Source: Clostridia bacterium
GTDB lineage: Bacteria > Bacillota > Clostridia > UMGS1810
NCBI GenBank assembly: GCA_017416845.1
Contig: JAFQBA010000036.1
Location: 1 to 49,599, forward strand
Reading direction: 5' to 3'
Length of the DNA stretch: 49,599 nucleotides
Each line of letters starts with the position of its first letter. The first letter of the stretch is position 1. Positions 20,101-28,083 of the stretch are shown here, in pieces. The notes beneath the pieces were generated by a model, which ran no database searches, was not told the origin of the DNA, and saw only the letters and a list, made by a program, of their open reading frames with translations. The position numbers and the translations under genes were made by a program.

Positions 20101-21440
20101 CTTTTAACATGAAGAGCTTTTTTGCCTTCCAAAAGCGCTTTCTCGGACTCTTCAGAGGGGAAAACTGTTTTTGATGGGTCTTTTACAAGTTCTTTTTCAA
20201 CAAGCTCCCGGGGCTCTGTTCCTTCGTATATCTTGTAGTTATCTATAAGAATGTCACATACATTGGAATTTCCCTGAGCTCTCAGGCGAGTGAGAGTAAT
20301 CGGTCCGCCGATTGGTGTTGCATAAGGAACATCTTCCATAACAAGCTTGCCGTTATAGTAGGCATCAATAAGCTCGTTATCCAGATCAACGGCAAATGCA
20401 AAATGTCTCCATTCGCTCTGTACAGCCTTGCCCACGGGTTTTCCGCAAAGCATTACCGTACCGTTTTGAAGGGAACCGTTTGTTGACCATGTGCCGTTTC
20501 CTGCAAACATCAGAAAATGAAAGCCGGATTTCATATCAATAAGCTTAAGGTCAAACTCCAGAACAAATGCTCTGTATTCATTGCCGTCAATGCTCTGGTC
20601 TGCAAACATATCGTTTGTTGTTGTTTTTTTCATGTGGAAGCAATCGTTTCCGTCTGCTTCTTTGATTACTTCCATTATGTTGTCTTTAGATTTTTCATTC
20701 ATCAAACTGCCTGTTGTAAAATCATTGTTGATAAATATGTGATCACCAACGGGCTTTTTTTCTTCAATTTCAAGAATTTCTTCGTTATATGCATCAATCG
20801 GATATTTATCTGAAATTTCTCTGCCCGAATATACATTAACATTATCTATAACAATACCCGGTTTGGATTCGGGTGCCGCAAAGGAAAATACAAGTTCGGA
20901 AATACCCGTAATCTGCATTCCGGAAGCGTACCAGTCTGAAACCTGACATTTACCGTTAACATAAATATCATAACATTTTACGGCAGGCTTCACAACAAGG
21001 GTAATATTTGTCATATTATCTTCCGAAATACCGCAAATCCGCTTTTGGTTATGGGCGGTAACAATTCTCTCTTCCGTAACCAACAAAGGAGAAAATGATT
21101 TGTCCTGAGAGTTAATTGTTAAACTTCCGGAAAAACCGTTGCCTATTGCCATAATATCAAAGGATACAACAAAATCACCTTGCGTTTCCGCCGGAACGGT
21201 AAACTCTGTTGCAGCTCTTGAAAGATTCAGCAACAGTCCTTTATCATTTTTCGAATACTCATATATCCTATAGTTTTTACCGGAAACGGAAAGAGCTTTT
21301 GGAGAGTCGTTTGTAACAAACGAGTTAAAGGAATAATTTGCCAGAAATTTTGGCTGTGAAGCTTGTGTGGGAACAGCATGAATATATGTACAAAGAAGCA
21401 ACACAGTTAAAATTAAGGATATTATTTTTTTCACACACAT
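17184..21440 (-). CDS. Secreted giant heparinase II/III lyase with copper-amine-oxidase-N and F5/8C modules
   Basis: About 1418 residues. Order: signal peptide (1-28), two concanavalin-like domains (about 30-225 and 235-420), a copper amine oxidase N-terminal-like domain (about 440-555, with GRTMVPVRLISESFG and GRTFLPLRVLCEQ), the heparinase II/III region (about 600-1180, with VEHAHLDEGSF giving His963, His965, Asp967), an Ig-like/cadherin-like linker, and a C-terminal F5/8 type C (CBM32-like) lectin domain (about 1285-1418, with KESAIDGNFATRWSA and GHWIELDLG). The amine-oxidase-N module is a cell-wall-related domain common in Clostridia. Start choice: GGAG lies only 4 bases before the ATG at 21440; an in-frame GTG at 21443 and a GTG at 21434 (giving a typical MKKIISL start) are alternatives. 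It is the first gene of the leftward operon. Confidence 0.83.
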   Translation of the reverse strand: MCVKKIISLILTVLLLCTYIHAVPTQASQPKFLANYSFNSFVTNDSPKALSVSGKNYRIYEYSKNDKGLLLNLSRAATEFTVPAETQGDFVVSFDIMAIGNGFSGSLTINSQDKSFSPLLVTEERIVTAHNQKRICGISEDNMTNITLVVKPAVKCYDIYVNGKCQVSDWYASGMQITGISELVFSFAAPESKPGIVIDNVNVYSGREISDKYPIDAYNEEILEIEEKKPVGDHIFINNDFTTGSLMNEKSKDNIMEVIKEADGNDCFHMKKTTTNDMFADQSIDGNEYRAFVLEFDLKLIDMKSGFHFLMFAGNGTWSTNGSLQNGTVMLCGKPVGKAVQSEWRHFAFAVDLDNELIDAYYNGKLVMEDVPYATPIGGPITLTRLRAQGNSNVCDILIDNYKIYEGTEPRELVEKELVKDPSKTVFPSEESEKALLEGKKALHVKSGVFYDGEKKTLVSPMPYIEKGRTMVPVRLISESFGVDVSYDASTATIKLGDNVSFVADDYAVDINGEKIELDVPARVIDGRTFLPLRVLCEQILGKKVYYDDTVEYNEGLIVISDEEFKAPTDSTRLQALNDFVFYYRPTAEDVYALYTKNNPNNAHPRLQASKATFDRLKEEIKKYPIKKKWADNIIALADSYLLSNTPPEYKTYDGVRLPSYSIGRTEVFGMAYQLTGDRKYVDAAWVQIEAVCNWPTWNPSHFLDVSNFLSGVATGYDWMYDAWTDEQKKIMEEGIFRNGLDEADNWYLGLKGSKTVFPMATNNWNTSCNGAVVRAALVFMEVYPEVCSRLISNGLRGVESMIYRYAPDGAWFEGTSYWGATTSAVGNLVDSLDTVLGDSFRLNRIGGLETTADFILQMQSPYGAYSFSDSENTHVYPDILYWLSNKYNNPSVTASTLRNTNSESSSPMALIWLNAEIQPNDITLPLDSVFRGDAQVASMRESWTDPETTYAAFKGGKTTVEHAHLDEGSFIFESMGERWSMDLGRDDYNIPTYWDMSSGRWKILRMRAEGHSTIIINPDKSGIDQALNTTADITSLVSKPRGSIGIVDMSGPLKKNAVSARRGFFFTDNRKSLVVRDEISLAGEAELHWLMYTGAPEAEIGDKSITLMLNNKKLKLTFETNAKDYEIFFEDALPLEGSPVTAGENQNLGYRRVRIKLKGNGKVNITVKLTPETIKGTDVSMYNKSIDLWTIPDGEVPENPKLDMIYADGKEIADFDPINQQYVLKYFEPTSPMPNITAVSEGNIVNIENAENYDGTTVITVTNPNDSELATVYRITYKRDFSYLPTITPVSVSVSAQPQPENPKESAIDGNFATRWSAQGLTGHWIELDLGSVQNISAILMGTYEGNKRIFSFDISLSEDGETYYKVFDGKTDGITVDEYESFDIGNQKARYVKINCKGTTAGAWNSITELAVVKAQ

Positions 21441-21442
21441 CA

Positions 21443-21523
21443 CACTCCGTAGAAATAAAATTTGCGAGTTTAGCTAAAATACCTTACCTCCTGTCACACA
21501 ATTGTATCACTACATATTTAGCA
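21443..21523 (-). promoter_or_regulatory. Leader of the lyase operon with candidate operator
   Basis: The predicted transcription start is near 21517, giving a leader of about 75 bases. It contains a palindrome TTTAGCTAAA (21468-21477), a strong but unused AGGAGG (21487-21492), and most of a 26-base block (21462-21487) that recurs at 22546-22572 in the opposite orientation relative to transcription. Because the orientation differs, a DNA-binding site is more likely than an RNA element. Confidence 0.5.
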
Positions 21524-21539
21524 ATTTTAGACAATTGTA
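21498..21539. repeat. Pair of ACAATTGTA palindromes, 33 bp apart
   Basis: ACAATTGTA occurs at 21498-21506 and again at 21531-21539. The second copy lies in the -35/-10 spacer of the lyase promoter and the first just after the predicted start. The 33-bp offset is close to three helical turns, so both copies would lie on the same DNA face. A candidate repressor site pair. Confidence 0.45.
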
Positions 21540-21552
21540 AATTTTAGGTCAA
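21524..21552 (-). promoter_or_regulatory. Promoter of the ten-gene lyase operon
   Basis: On the minus strand, TTGACC (21552-21547) is followed after exactly 17 bases by TAAAAT (21529-21524), a good sigma-A match. No other well-spaced promoter was noticed inside the cluster, whose gene gaps are at most 34 bases. Confidence 0.6.
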
Positions 21553-21572
21553 AAACTTTGTGAAAATAACTA

Positions 21573-21601
21573 TTGACTTATAATAATTATAGTTGTATTA
21601 T
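21573..21601 (+). promoter_or_regulatory. Promoter of the AraC-family regulator
   Basis: TTGACT (21573-21578), a 17-base spacer, then TATTAT (21596-21601). The predicted start is near 21608, 63 bases before the ATG. It lies back to back with the lyase-operon promoter, with -35 boxes about 20 bases apart, so one bound regulator could affect both. Confidence 0.6.
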
Positions 21602-21670
21602 AAAAACAAATCAATTAAACGCATTGCTAACAATTATAACTAAATTGCTATTATTTCATGAGGAGGCATT

Positions 21671-22516
21671 ATGAATACTACCTTTAATTCTCTTAATTCA
21701 TACGCAATAACCCAGGCGGGCCACAACTTTCTTGTTAAAGGAATGACCTCCCGTGATGATTTGACCGAGTATTGTTTGGTATATATAGCAAGAGGAACAC
21801 AAAATTTTCACATTCCGGGTATCGGTGATGTTGAAGCTTCCACCGGTTCATTTATGATATATCCCCCGGGAATTCAAAAAAGAAATTATATAAATGATAC
21901 TATGGGTGAAAACTATTGGGTTTTATTCAAAGAATTTGACAATGAATTGTTTTCGCAGTTAAACTTTGAGCCCTACAAATTATATAAAACCAATAACACA
22001 GCACACATAAACGAATGCTTTGAAAGAATAATAGACGAGTTGCTTTTTATGACAAGCGGATACAATCTTTTGGTTGATACGCTGTTTACCCAGGTTTTAA
22101 TAGACTTATGGAGAGGCTGCAGAGATGAACTGATAACCCGTGAGCAAACACCGAAAATCTCAAAGGACAATTCAATTTCACTTGCACTTTATATGATGAA
22201 ATCACAGTGTCAGAACAACTACACTTTAGATGAATACGCTAAAATGTGTAACCTAAGCAGCTACAGATTTTGCCACAAGTTCAAAGAAAAAACCGGGATG
22301 TCGCCAATGGTCTACAGAAAGCTTTGCAGACTCAAGAAAACCAGCATTCTTATAAGAAAATACCCCACATGGCCAATTTCGCAAATTGCCGAATCTGTGG
22401 GTTTTGAATCTGTTTCCTATTTTTGCAGTGCATTTAAGGAATATTTTAATATTACCCCGGGCGAATACAAAAAGAATTTTATAAAAGATTTCAAAAAAAA
22501 TACTAAAAACTATTGA
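21671..22516 (+). CDS. AraC-family transcriptional regulator
   Basis: A 281-residue regulator. The N-terminal half (about 1-150) is a cupin-type effector-binding domain, with MIYPPGIQKRNYINDTMGENYWVLFK typical of sugar-sensing AraC proteins. The C-terminal two-helix-turn-helix domain (about 180-275) shows YTLDEYAKMCNLSSYRFCHKFKEKTG and the signature ending ISQIAESVGFESVSYFCSAFKEYF..TPGEYKK. It binds DNA to activate or repress in response to a ligand, here probably a glycan breakdown product. AGGAGG lies about five bases before the ATG. It is divergent from the lyase operon and upstream of the SLH operon; a 26-base motif present in both control regions is a candidate target. Confidence 0.9.
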   Translation: MNTTFNSLNSYAITQAGHNFLVKGMTSRDDLTEYCLVYIARGTQNFHIPGIGDVEASTGSFMIYPPGIQKRNYINDTMGENYWVLFKEFDNELFSQLNFEPYKLYKTNNTAHINECFERIIDELLFMTSGYNLLVDTLFTQVLIDLWRGCRDELITREQTPKISKDNSISLALYMMKSQCQNNYTLDEYAKMCNLSSYRFCHKFKEKTGMSPMVYRKLCRLKKTSILIRKYPTWPISQIAESVGFESVSYFCSAFKEYFNITPGEYKKNFIKDFKKNTKNY

Positions 22517-22541
22517 CAAAAAGAAATCGTTATTTTATAAT
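22513..22541 (+). promoter_or_regulatory. Consensus promoter of the SLH operon
   Basis: TTGACA (22513-22518), 17 bases, TATAAT (22536-22541): a perfect sigma-A promoter. Its -35 overlaps the end of the araC coding region. The predicted start near 22548 falls inside the shared motif 22546-22572, a placement that suits a repressor roadblock. Confidence 0.75.
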
Positions 22542-22545
22542 GTGA

Positions 22546-22572
22546 TTGCGAGTTTAGTTATGAATACCTTAC
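22546..22572 (+). repeat. Second copy of the 26/27-bp motif flanking the AraC gene
   Basis: TTGCGAGTTTAG plus T-TA-TGA plus ATACCTTAC, matching 21462-21487 (TTGCGAGTTTAG plus C-TA-AA plus ATACCTTAC) at about 24 of 26 positions with one single-base gap. Both copies lie at or just downstream of predicted transcription starts, on either side of the regulator gene. Candidate binding site for it. Confidence 0.55.
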
Positions 22573-22628
22573 AAATCCTATAATTACGACCTTTCAAACA
22601 AGTAATTACAGAATTTGGAGGAATCATA

Positions 22629-24332
22629 ATGAAAAAGACAAATTTCATAATCAGCATAGCATGTTTTTTTACAATGCTCTCATTAATATGCATTCCGGTG
22701 TCTGCTTTAGAAGTAGACACTTATTTTGATGCAACAAACAATTCACTGATAATCTCGGGTATCGTGGGAAGCGACGAAATGACTCCCGTTACAATTCATA
22801 TTTGTGAATATTCTGTTTCGTCACCGGATACACCGCCTGTTTTTTCCAAACAAAATACTCCCCTTGCCTCAGAGCTTGCTTTCACATCAGAAAGAGGTAT
22901 GCTTTCTGTTACAATGCCGCTCTCTTATGTTTTTAAGAACAACAAATACACGGTTCACCTTTATTCAAGCGAAGATGACGGAAGCGATTTTCACTGTGCA
23001 AACCATTTTGTTTGCTTTAACCCCGAAAGTCAGGAAGCATTAGGGGCAGTAAAAAGAATAAATGATGCATCTGAAATTGATTTGACCGCATTTAAAAATG
23101 CCATAAGCAACAACGGCATGAGCCTCGGTATAGACCTTTCTGAATATTCTGAGCATTTTGATTATGCCTCGGATATAACATTTTCTTTGATTTCAAAAAT
23201 GAACGAGAAAAAATACACCCCCATCACTTTCAGAGACACCTTTTTCGGTTCGGTTGGAGCATCCATGATAAAAAATGACGGTGATGTAGATGGTGCAATA
23301 TCTGCCTATTTTACAAACTTCGGAACAACATATGATGCTTATTTATCTCTTTCATCAGAAGAAAAGGAAACTCTTAACGAACTTTTAGAAGGTGCTGATT
23401 TCAAATCCGCACTTTTATCCGACATATACAAAGAAATGCTTGCGGTGTGCAAATTGCGAACCGAAACAAACCTTGACAACTTTATTGAAAGTGTAAAAGA
23501 AAACAGCATTTTCGGTGTTTCCGAAAGCGATAAAACATATAAAAAGATTGCATCGGCTTACCGTAATCTTGTTTTTGCTGATATGTTTGACGAAAGAGAA
23601 ACATATACATCAGCTTCGGATGTAACGGATTCGTTTAACAAAAACGTAGCCTCCATACTTAAATTACATCCAAAAGACTCCGACAAATCTTCATCTTCTT
23701 CAAAGCCCTCATCATCAACATCCACTGTTGTGAGCAGCGGCACCAATATTCTCATACCATCCGATACTCCAAGCGCCCCTGTAGCCACAACATTCAGCGA
23801 TACAAAAAATCACTGGGCAACAGACAGCATCAACTATTTGGTTTCACTTAAAGCAATCGGCGGATACCCGGACGGAAGTTTCAAGCCTGATAATAATGTA
23901 ACAAGAGCGGAATTTGCAAAAATTGTTTGCAATGCATTTAATATTTCGGGAAATTACAAAGCCATATATGACGATGTTTCAGAAAATGACTGGTTTGCAC
24001 AAAGTGTCTGCGCATTATCCGAAATTAACATCATCAACGGCTACAACTCCGCTTTTAATCCGAACTCCAACATCAAGCGTGAAGACGCGGCAGTTATTTT
24101 GTTCAGATTGCTGAATCATTTAAACATCAATGCAAGCGGTAATAAATTAAGCTTTGCCGATGCTGATTCCGTAAGCGATTATGCTGTTGCGGCTGTTGAA
24201 AAAACGGCAGAAGCCGGAATTGTTACCGGTGATGAGAATTCTATGTTCAATCCGCTTAACAATCTTACCAGAGCAGAGGCTGCAGCAATAATTCAAAGAG
24301 CTCACATGCTCAGCAAGGGAGGTCTGTCATAA
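22629..24332 (+). CDS. S-layer-homology (SLH) domain protein, secreted
   Basis: A 567-residue exported protein. It has a signal peptide (1-27), a region of no recognised family (about 28-360), a Ser/Pro/Thr-rich linker (about 355-385), then three SLH repeats at about 388-435, 448-495 and 512-562. The repeats show the usual F.D...HWA...I..L....I..GY.DG.F.P...VTRAEFA pattern. SLH domains bind pyruvylated secondary cell-wall polymers, so the protein is expected on the cell surface with its N-terminal part displayed. GGAGG lies 7-8 bases before the ATG. Its stop codon overlaps the start of the next gene by one base (TAATG), so the two are translationally coupled and probably work together. Confidence 0.88.
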   Translation: MKKTNFIISIACFFTMLSLICIPVSALEVDTYFDATNNSLIISGIVGSDEMTPVTIHICEYSVSSPDTPPVFSKQNTPLASELAFTSERGMLSVTMPLSYVFKNNKYTVHLYSSEDDGSDFHCANHFVCFNPESQEALGAVKRINDASEIDLTAFKNAISNNGMSLGIDLSEYSEHFDYASDITFSLISKMNEKKYTPITFRDTFFGSVGASMIKNDGDVDGAISAYFTNFGTTYDAYLSLSSEEKETLNELLEGADFKSALLSDIYKEMLAVCKLRTETNLDNFIESVKENSIFGVSESDKTYKKIASAYRNLVFADMFDERETYTSASDVTDSFNKNVASILKLHPKDSDKSSSSSKPSSSTSTVVSSGTNILIPSDTPSAPVATTFSDTKNHWATDSINYLVSLKAIGGYPDGSFKPDNNVTRAEFAKIVCNAFNISGNYKAIYDDVSENDWFAQSVCALSEINIINGYNSAFNPNSNIKREDAAVILFRLLNHLNINASGNKLSFADADSVSDYAVAAVEKTAEAGIVTGDENSMFNPLNNLTRAEAAAIIQRAHMLSKGGLS

Positions 24333-26995
24333 TGAAAAAATTAACGTCTGTTTTACTTATTTTCAGCTTATTGATGTCTCTTTGCTTAATGCAGACATCC
24401 TACGCAGAAAGCTCGGATACAGTCACAGATATCGAGGTAATTGAACGATCAAAAGGACTTCTTGATGCATTAAACATTGATTGCACACACTCGGGGCTCG
24501 GCGACGAAGTTACAAGAGAAGCATACACCCGCATCCTGATGAGCTTATTGAATGCAAATGGCTCTTCTCTTGCAACAGCTCACGGCTTCAGCGATGTTGA
24601 CGAAGGGAAAATGAATTTTATGCTTGGTTATGCCATTAACACAGGCATAATTTCAAAAGCAGAGCATTTTTATCCCGAAAGAAGCATCAGCTATGCAGAA
24701 GCACTCAAAATGGCAGTTGTTGCACTCGGTTATGCCAATGAGGCACAAATGTCGGGCGGATATCCTTACGGATATATAGCTCAGGCATCCAAATTGAAGC
24801 TGACCTCCGGAACAGAATTCGACTCCAATTCCCCGATGACATACGCCAATATGTTTGTTATATTGGACAACTTCGTGAATACGGACATCAGAAAACAAAC
24901 AGGCTTTGGCGACACAAACGAATATCAGACAACAAAAGGACACACCGTTCTCACCGAATATTTTAAGCTGGAAAAAGTAACAGGAATAATTGAAGGTGAC
25001 GAATACAGCTCCCTTTATGACAAAAATCTCAAAGCTTCTCCGGGACACATTACAATTGCAGGGGAAGAATACTTATATGGCGAAACCTATATTTTGGGTG
25101 CGAGGGTTGTTGCATATGTAACAACCGACGAAGCAAAAAACAGAATTGTCTTCATGCACTTATACGAAACAAACATAAAAACCGTACACCCGGAGGATTT
25201 TCCCTGTGTTGATGACGGGCGTTTCTGCTATAATGATGAAGAAGTACGCATGAGTTCGCATGCTGCCGTATTGTATAACGGTGAAGCATATTTATCATAT
25301 CAAAACAGCGATTTTGAAATTAAATCGGGCAATATACAGCTTATTGATAACGACAACAATAAATCAATTGATGTTATTCACATTAACGAATGCGAAATAT
25401 TCATTACTGCAGATGTAAACGTTAAAGAAGGACTTATATTTGTTGATGGCGGCACCAAACTTATTGACTTATTCTCAAATGAGAGGTATTGCCGGATTTT
25501 GGTTGACGGACACCCATCCGACATTTCCGCAATTGATAAAGACCGGGTTATTTCCTGTTATTATAACAAAAGCAACGAACTCGTATCACTCAGCGTTTCA
25601 ACAAAGCAGATAAGCGGAAATGTCAGCGAAATCGCATTAAACGAACAGTATATTTACATTGACGGAAATAAATATTTCTATAACGAACACTTCAAAACAA
25701 AGTATATATCCGATGTTAAACCCGGTGTTAACATGGTATTTCTTTTAGACTCCGACGGATCTATTACATCGGTATCATCTGCTTCAACAGATTTTGTTTT
25801 TGGTTATATGATAAACTTAAGAGGAGGCACAGGACTCTCGGACACTGCACAAGTGAAGATATTCACCCAAGGCGGCGAAATCAAGATTTATGATATTGCC
25901 AAAAAAGTGCGTGTCGATTCAAACAAAAATCTCAATGCCGCAGATGCAGTTTCATTACCGTGCTTTTATAAAGACGGAAATGTAAAAGAACAGCTCATAC
26001 GTTATATGCTTAACGGAAATGGTGAAATAAGCTATATCGATACCGAATACAGCTATTATGATCATGATAAAGGTGCTCCCACAACAGGATTTTACAATGA
26101 AAATGCCGATGCCTTTGACAGTCTCATAAGATATGCCTTTAACGGCAGCGACACTGCAACCACAATCCCCTATAAAACAACAGGAGTTATGGTTCCCTAT
26201 TTTTACATGAGTGTATATACACCCGTTATTGTTGTAAACAAAGATACAACCCTGTCTGACGATGACAGATTTACACTTACGACACGTAATGTTTTTATGA
26301 AAGACAGAGGTTACATATCGAAAAATCTTCTTCCCTACAACGTGAAGGAAGATGGCGGAGTGGAATTTTTAGTATATTATGATGAATCGGGAGTAGGAAG
26401 TGCCGCGCTTGATACGGAGTCACAATATGGCGTTGTTGAATCCTTTAATGAGGCTATAATTCCCGCAACAGGCGAACACGGATACAGACTTTCGGTATTT
26501 GACGGTTCCAACTTCAAATATTTATACATTAAGGATATTTCCACAATAGAAAGACTTTACACAGGCTCCGACAAAGAAAAGGGTGAGCTTCCGCTTTCGC
26601 CGGGAGACTTTGTGCGATATCTTGCCGATGCAAGAAACATCATAAAGGGTATTGAAAAAGACTATGACGAAAGCAACAAGCTTGTTATTAATTATGGCAA
26701 TACCGGAAACAACTCGACCCTGAGATATGACATTGGTAAGGTTTACGCAAAATCAAGTGCGTCCATGCTCATGATATCCTCCACAACAAACACGGCTGAT
26801 ATCGAAAACGGCACTGCAGTTTTAAAATGTATAAACACCTCAAACATAGGAATTGTGTATGATTCAAAAACAAAGAGTGTATCCCCTGCTTCTTACAGCG
26901 ACATTATTCCCTATGTTTATTCACCGGAGCTGTGCAGTACTGTACTTATAAGAAACAGATATGCGCTTGGATATATGTTTGTAATTTACAAATAA
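24332..26995 (+). CDS. SLH-domain surface protein with long beta-rich region
   Basis: An 887-residue exported protein with a signal peptide (1-25). The N-terminal part (about 30-190) contains SLH-like repeats, recognisable from VTREAYTRILMSLLNAN, FSDVDEGKMNFMLGYAINTGII and FYPERSISYAEALKMAVVALGY. This is the reverse of its partner, where SLH repeats are at the C-terminus. The remaining 700 residues are beta-rich with repeated short strands (ILGARVVAYVT, VSEIALNEQYIYIDGNKY), resembling stalk-like surface proteins but no family I can name. GGGAGG precedes the ATG by about 8 bases. Together the pair could form a surface assembly related to the glycan-degrading enzymes; that is inference from location only. 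Confidence 0.8.
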   Translation: MKKLTSVLLIFSLLMSLCLMQTSYAESSDTVTDIEVIERSKGLLDALNIDCTHSGLGDEVTREAYTRILMSLLNANGSSLATAHGFSDVDEGKMNFMLGYAINTGIISKAEHFYPERSISYAEALKMAVVALGYANEAQMSGGYPYGYIAQASKLKLTSGTEFDSNSPMTYANMFVILDNFVNTDIRKQTGFGDTNEYQTTKGHTVLTEYFKLEKVTGIIEGDEYSSLYDKNLKASPGHITIAGEEYLYGETYILGARVVAYVTTDEAKNRIVFMHLYETNIKTVHPEDFPCVDDGRFCYNDEEVRMSSHAAVLYNGEAYLSYQNSDFEIKSGNIQLIDNDNNKSIDVIHINECEIFITADVNVKEGLIFVDGGTKLIDLFSNERYCRILVDGHPSDISAIDKDRVISCYYNKSNELVSLSVSTKQISGNVSEIALNEQYIYIDGNKYFYNEHFKTKYISDVKPGVNMVFLLDSDGSITSVSSASTDFVFGYMINLRGGTGLSDTAQVKIFTQGGEIKIYDIAKKVRVDSNKNLNAADAVSLPCFYKDGNVKEQLIRYMLNGNGEISYIDTEYSYYDHDKGAPTTGFYNENADAFDSLIRYAFNGSDTATTIPYKTTGVMVPYFYMSVYTPVIVVNKDTTLSDDDRFTLTTRNVFMKDRGYISKNLLPYNVKEDGGVEFLVYYDESGVGSAALDTESQYGVVESFNEAIIPATGEHGYRLSVFDGSNFKYLYIKDISTIERLYTGSDKEKGELPLSPGDFVRYLADARNIIKGIEKDYDESNKLVINYGNTGNNSTLRYDIGKVYAKSSASMLMISSTTNTADIENGTAVLKCINTSNIGIVYDSKTKSVSPASYSDIIPYVYSPELCSTVLIRNRYALGYMFVIYK

Positions 26996-27009
26996 GGAGA
27001 TAAACACAT

Positions 27010-27990
27010 ATGATTTCATGCACAGAATTTATACCGCTATATAGTGAATTTTTTAAATATCTTGAAGAAAAAGGCGGTCATGATGCTGTTTTGGAATATT
27101 GGTATCATATTTCCGACAGCAGTATAGGAGATAAAACAAACCCTAATTCCATGGCATATAAATGCGACAGATTGGGAGGATATGAAGGTGCCCGTGCGTA
27201 TTGGGGGCACACAACAACAGAGGAAGCATGTGATATATTTGCCGTCAGAAATGACAAGGAAAAGTTCAGTTATTCCCGTATGCGTTACTGTCCGTCAAGA
27301 GGCATGCTCAATTCATTGGAGCATGTTAAGCCCTATTATGATTATTGTGAGCACTGCAAAATAATATATTCAAGAGTTCTCGAAAAATACGGCATGGTAT
27401 ATGAACGAGACCACTCCAAAATAGACAACGCTGAATGCTGTTCGATTCTATACGAAAAAGACAATCCGCCGAATTTTGAATGGAGAAATTTAAGCGACGA
27501 AGAAGCAATTGAAAAATTCAAAGACGATCCGGATGCTGTCATTACCGATGATAAAAGAGAAGGCAAAAAATATCTGCATCGTGATTTCCATTTAAGCGGT
27601 GACCTTGCACTCAAATATTGCGGAGATAATTTTGGTGATGATGAAGTAATAGGATTTATCACAAGCTATGTTAAAAATTATTATTCACCTGTTATCGGTA
27701 AAATCAAAGAAAACGGGCTTAAATTCTTAAAGGAATGGATAGAAAAGGTCTATGAAACAGAAGAGGCAAGCGAGGTTGTGCATACAGAACTAAAAGAAAA
27801 CGAGCTTACCGTTACGATAGATAAAAGTCCCGTTATTGAATATATGCGCTCTTTGAATCAGGAACCGAGCAAATATTACATTGAAGAAACAAGAACACTC
27901 TATGATGTGATAGCACAAGAAAGCGGATTAAAATTCACTCTCGTTTATTATAACGATGACGGAGGAACAAAATTTGTATTCAGAAAATAA
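27010..27990 (+). CDS. Cytosolic Cys-rich protein, possibly ATC-hydrolase-like
   Basis: A 326-residue soluble protein with no signal peptide or membrane segment. The middle has RYCPSRGMLNSLE (Cys near residue 98) and YDYCEHCKIIYSRVLEKYG (CxxC near residue 117). This spacing reminds me of L-2-amino-thiazoline-4-carboxylate hydrolase-like (PF14196) proteins, a family of mostly unknown function. YWGHTTTEEACDIF before it is also well structured. The assignment is tentative. AAGGAG lies about 9 bases before the ATG and the gene follows the SLH protein by 14 bases, so a cytosolic enzyme or sensor is co-transcribed with two surface proteins. A 56-base palindrome about 95 bases downstream may end the transcript. 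Confidence 0.55.
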   Translation: MISCTEFIPLYSEFFKYLEEKGGHDAVLEYWYHISDSSIGDKTNPNSMAYKCDRLGGYEGARAYWGHTTTEEACDIFAVRNDKEKFSYSRMRYCPSRGMLNSLEHVKPYYDYCEHCKIIYSRVLEKYGMVYERDHSKIDNAECCSILYEKDNPPNFEWRNLSDEEAIEKFKDDPDAVITDDKREGKKYLHRDFHLSGDLALKYCGDNFGDDEVIGFITSYVKNYYSPVIGKIKENGLKFLKEWIEKVYETEEASEVVHTELKENELTVTIDKSPVIEYMRSLNQEPSKYYIEETRTLYDVIAQESGLKFTLVYYNDDGGTKFVFRK

Positions 27991-28083
27991 TCAAAATAAG
28001 CATAAAACAAAAAAGCACTCGCCCTATATATAACCCAAAGAGCCGTACTTTTTAGGGAATGTAAAAAAGGACTGTAAATTAAT

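Noticed and set aside
21487..21492. AGGAGG in the lyase leader as the ribosome site of a leader peptide
   Set aside because: No ATG, GTG or TTG start follows at a suitable distance with an open frame, so no leader peptide can be supported.
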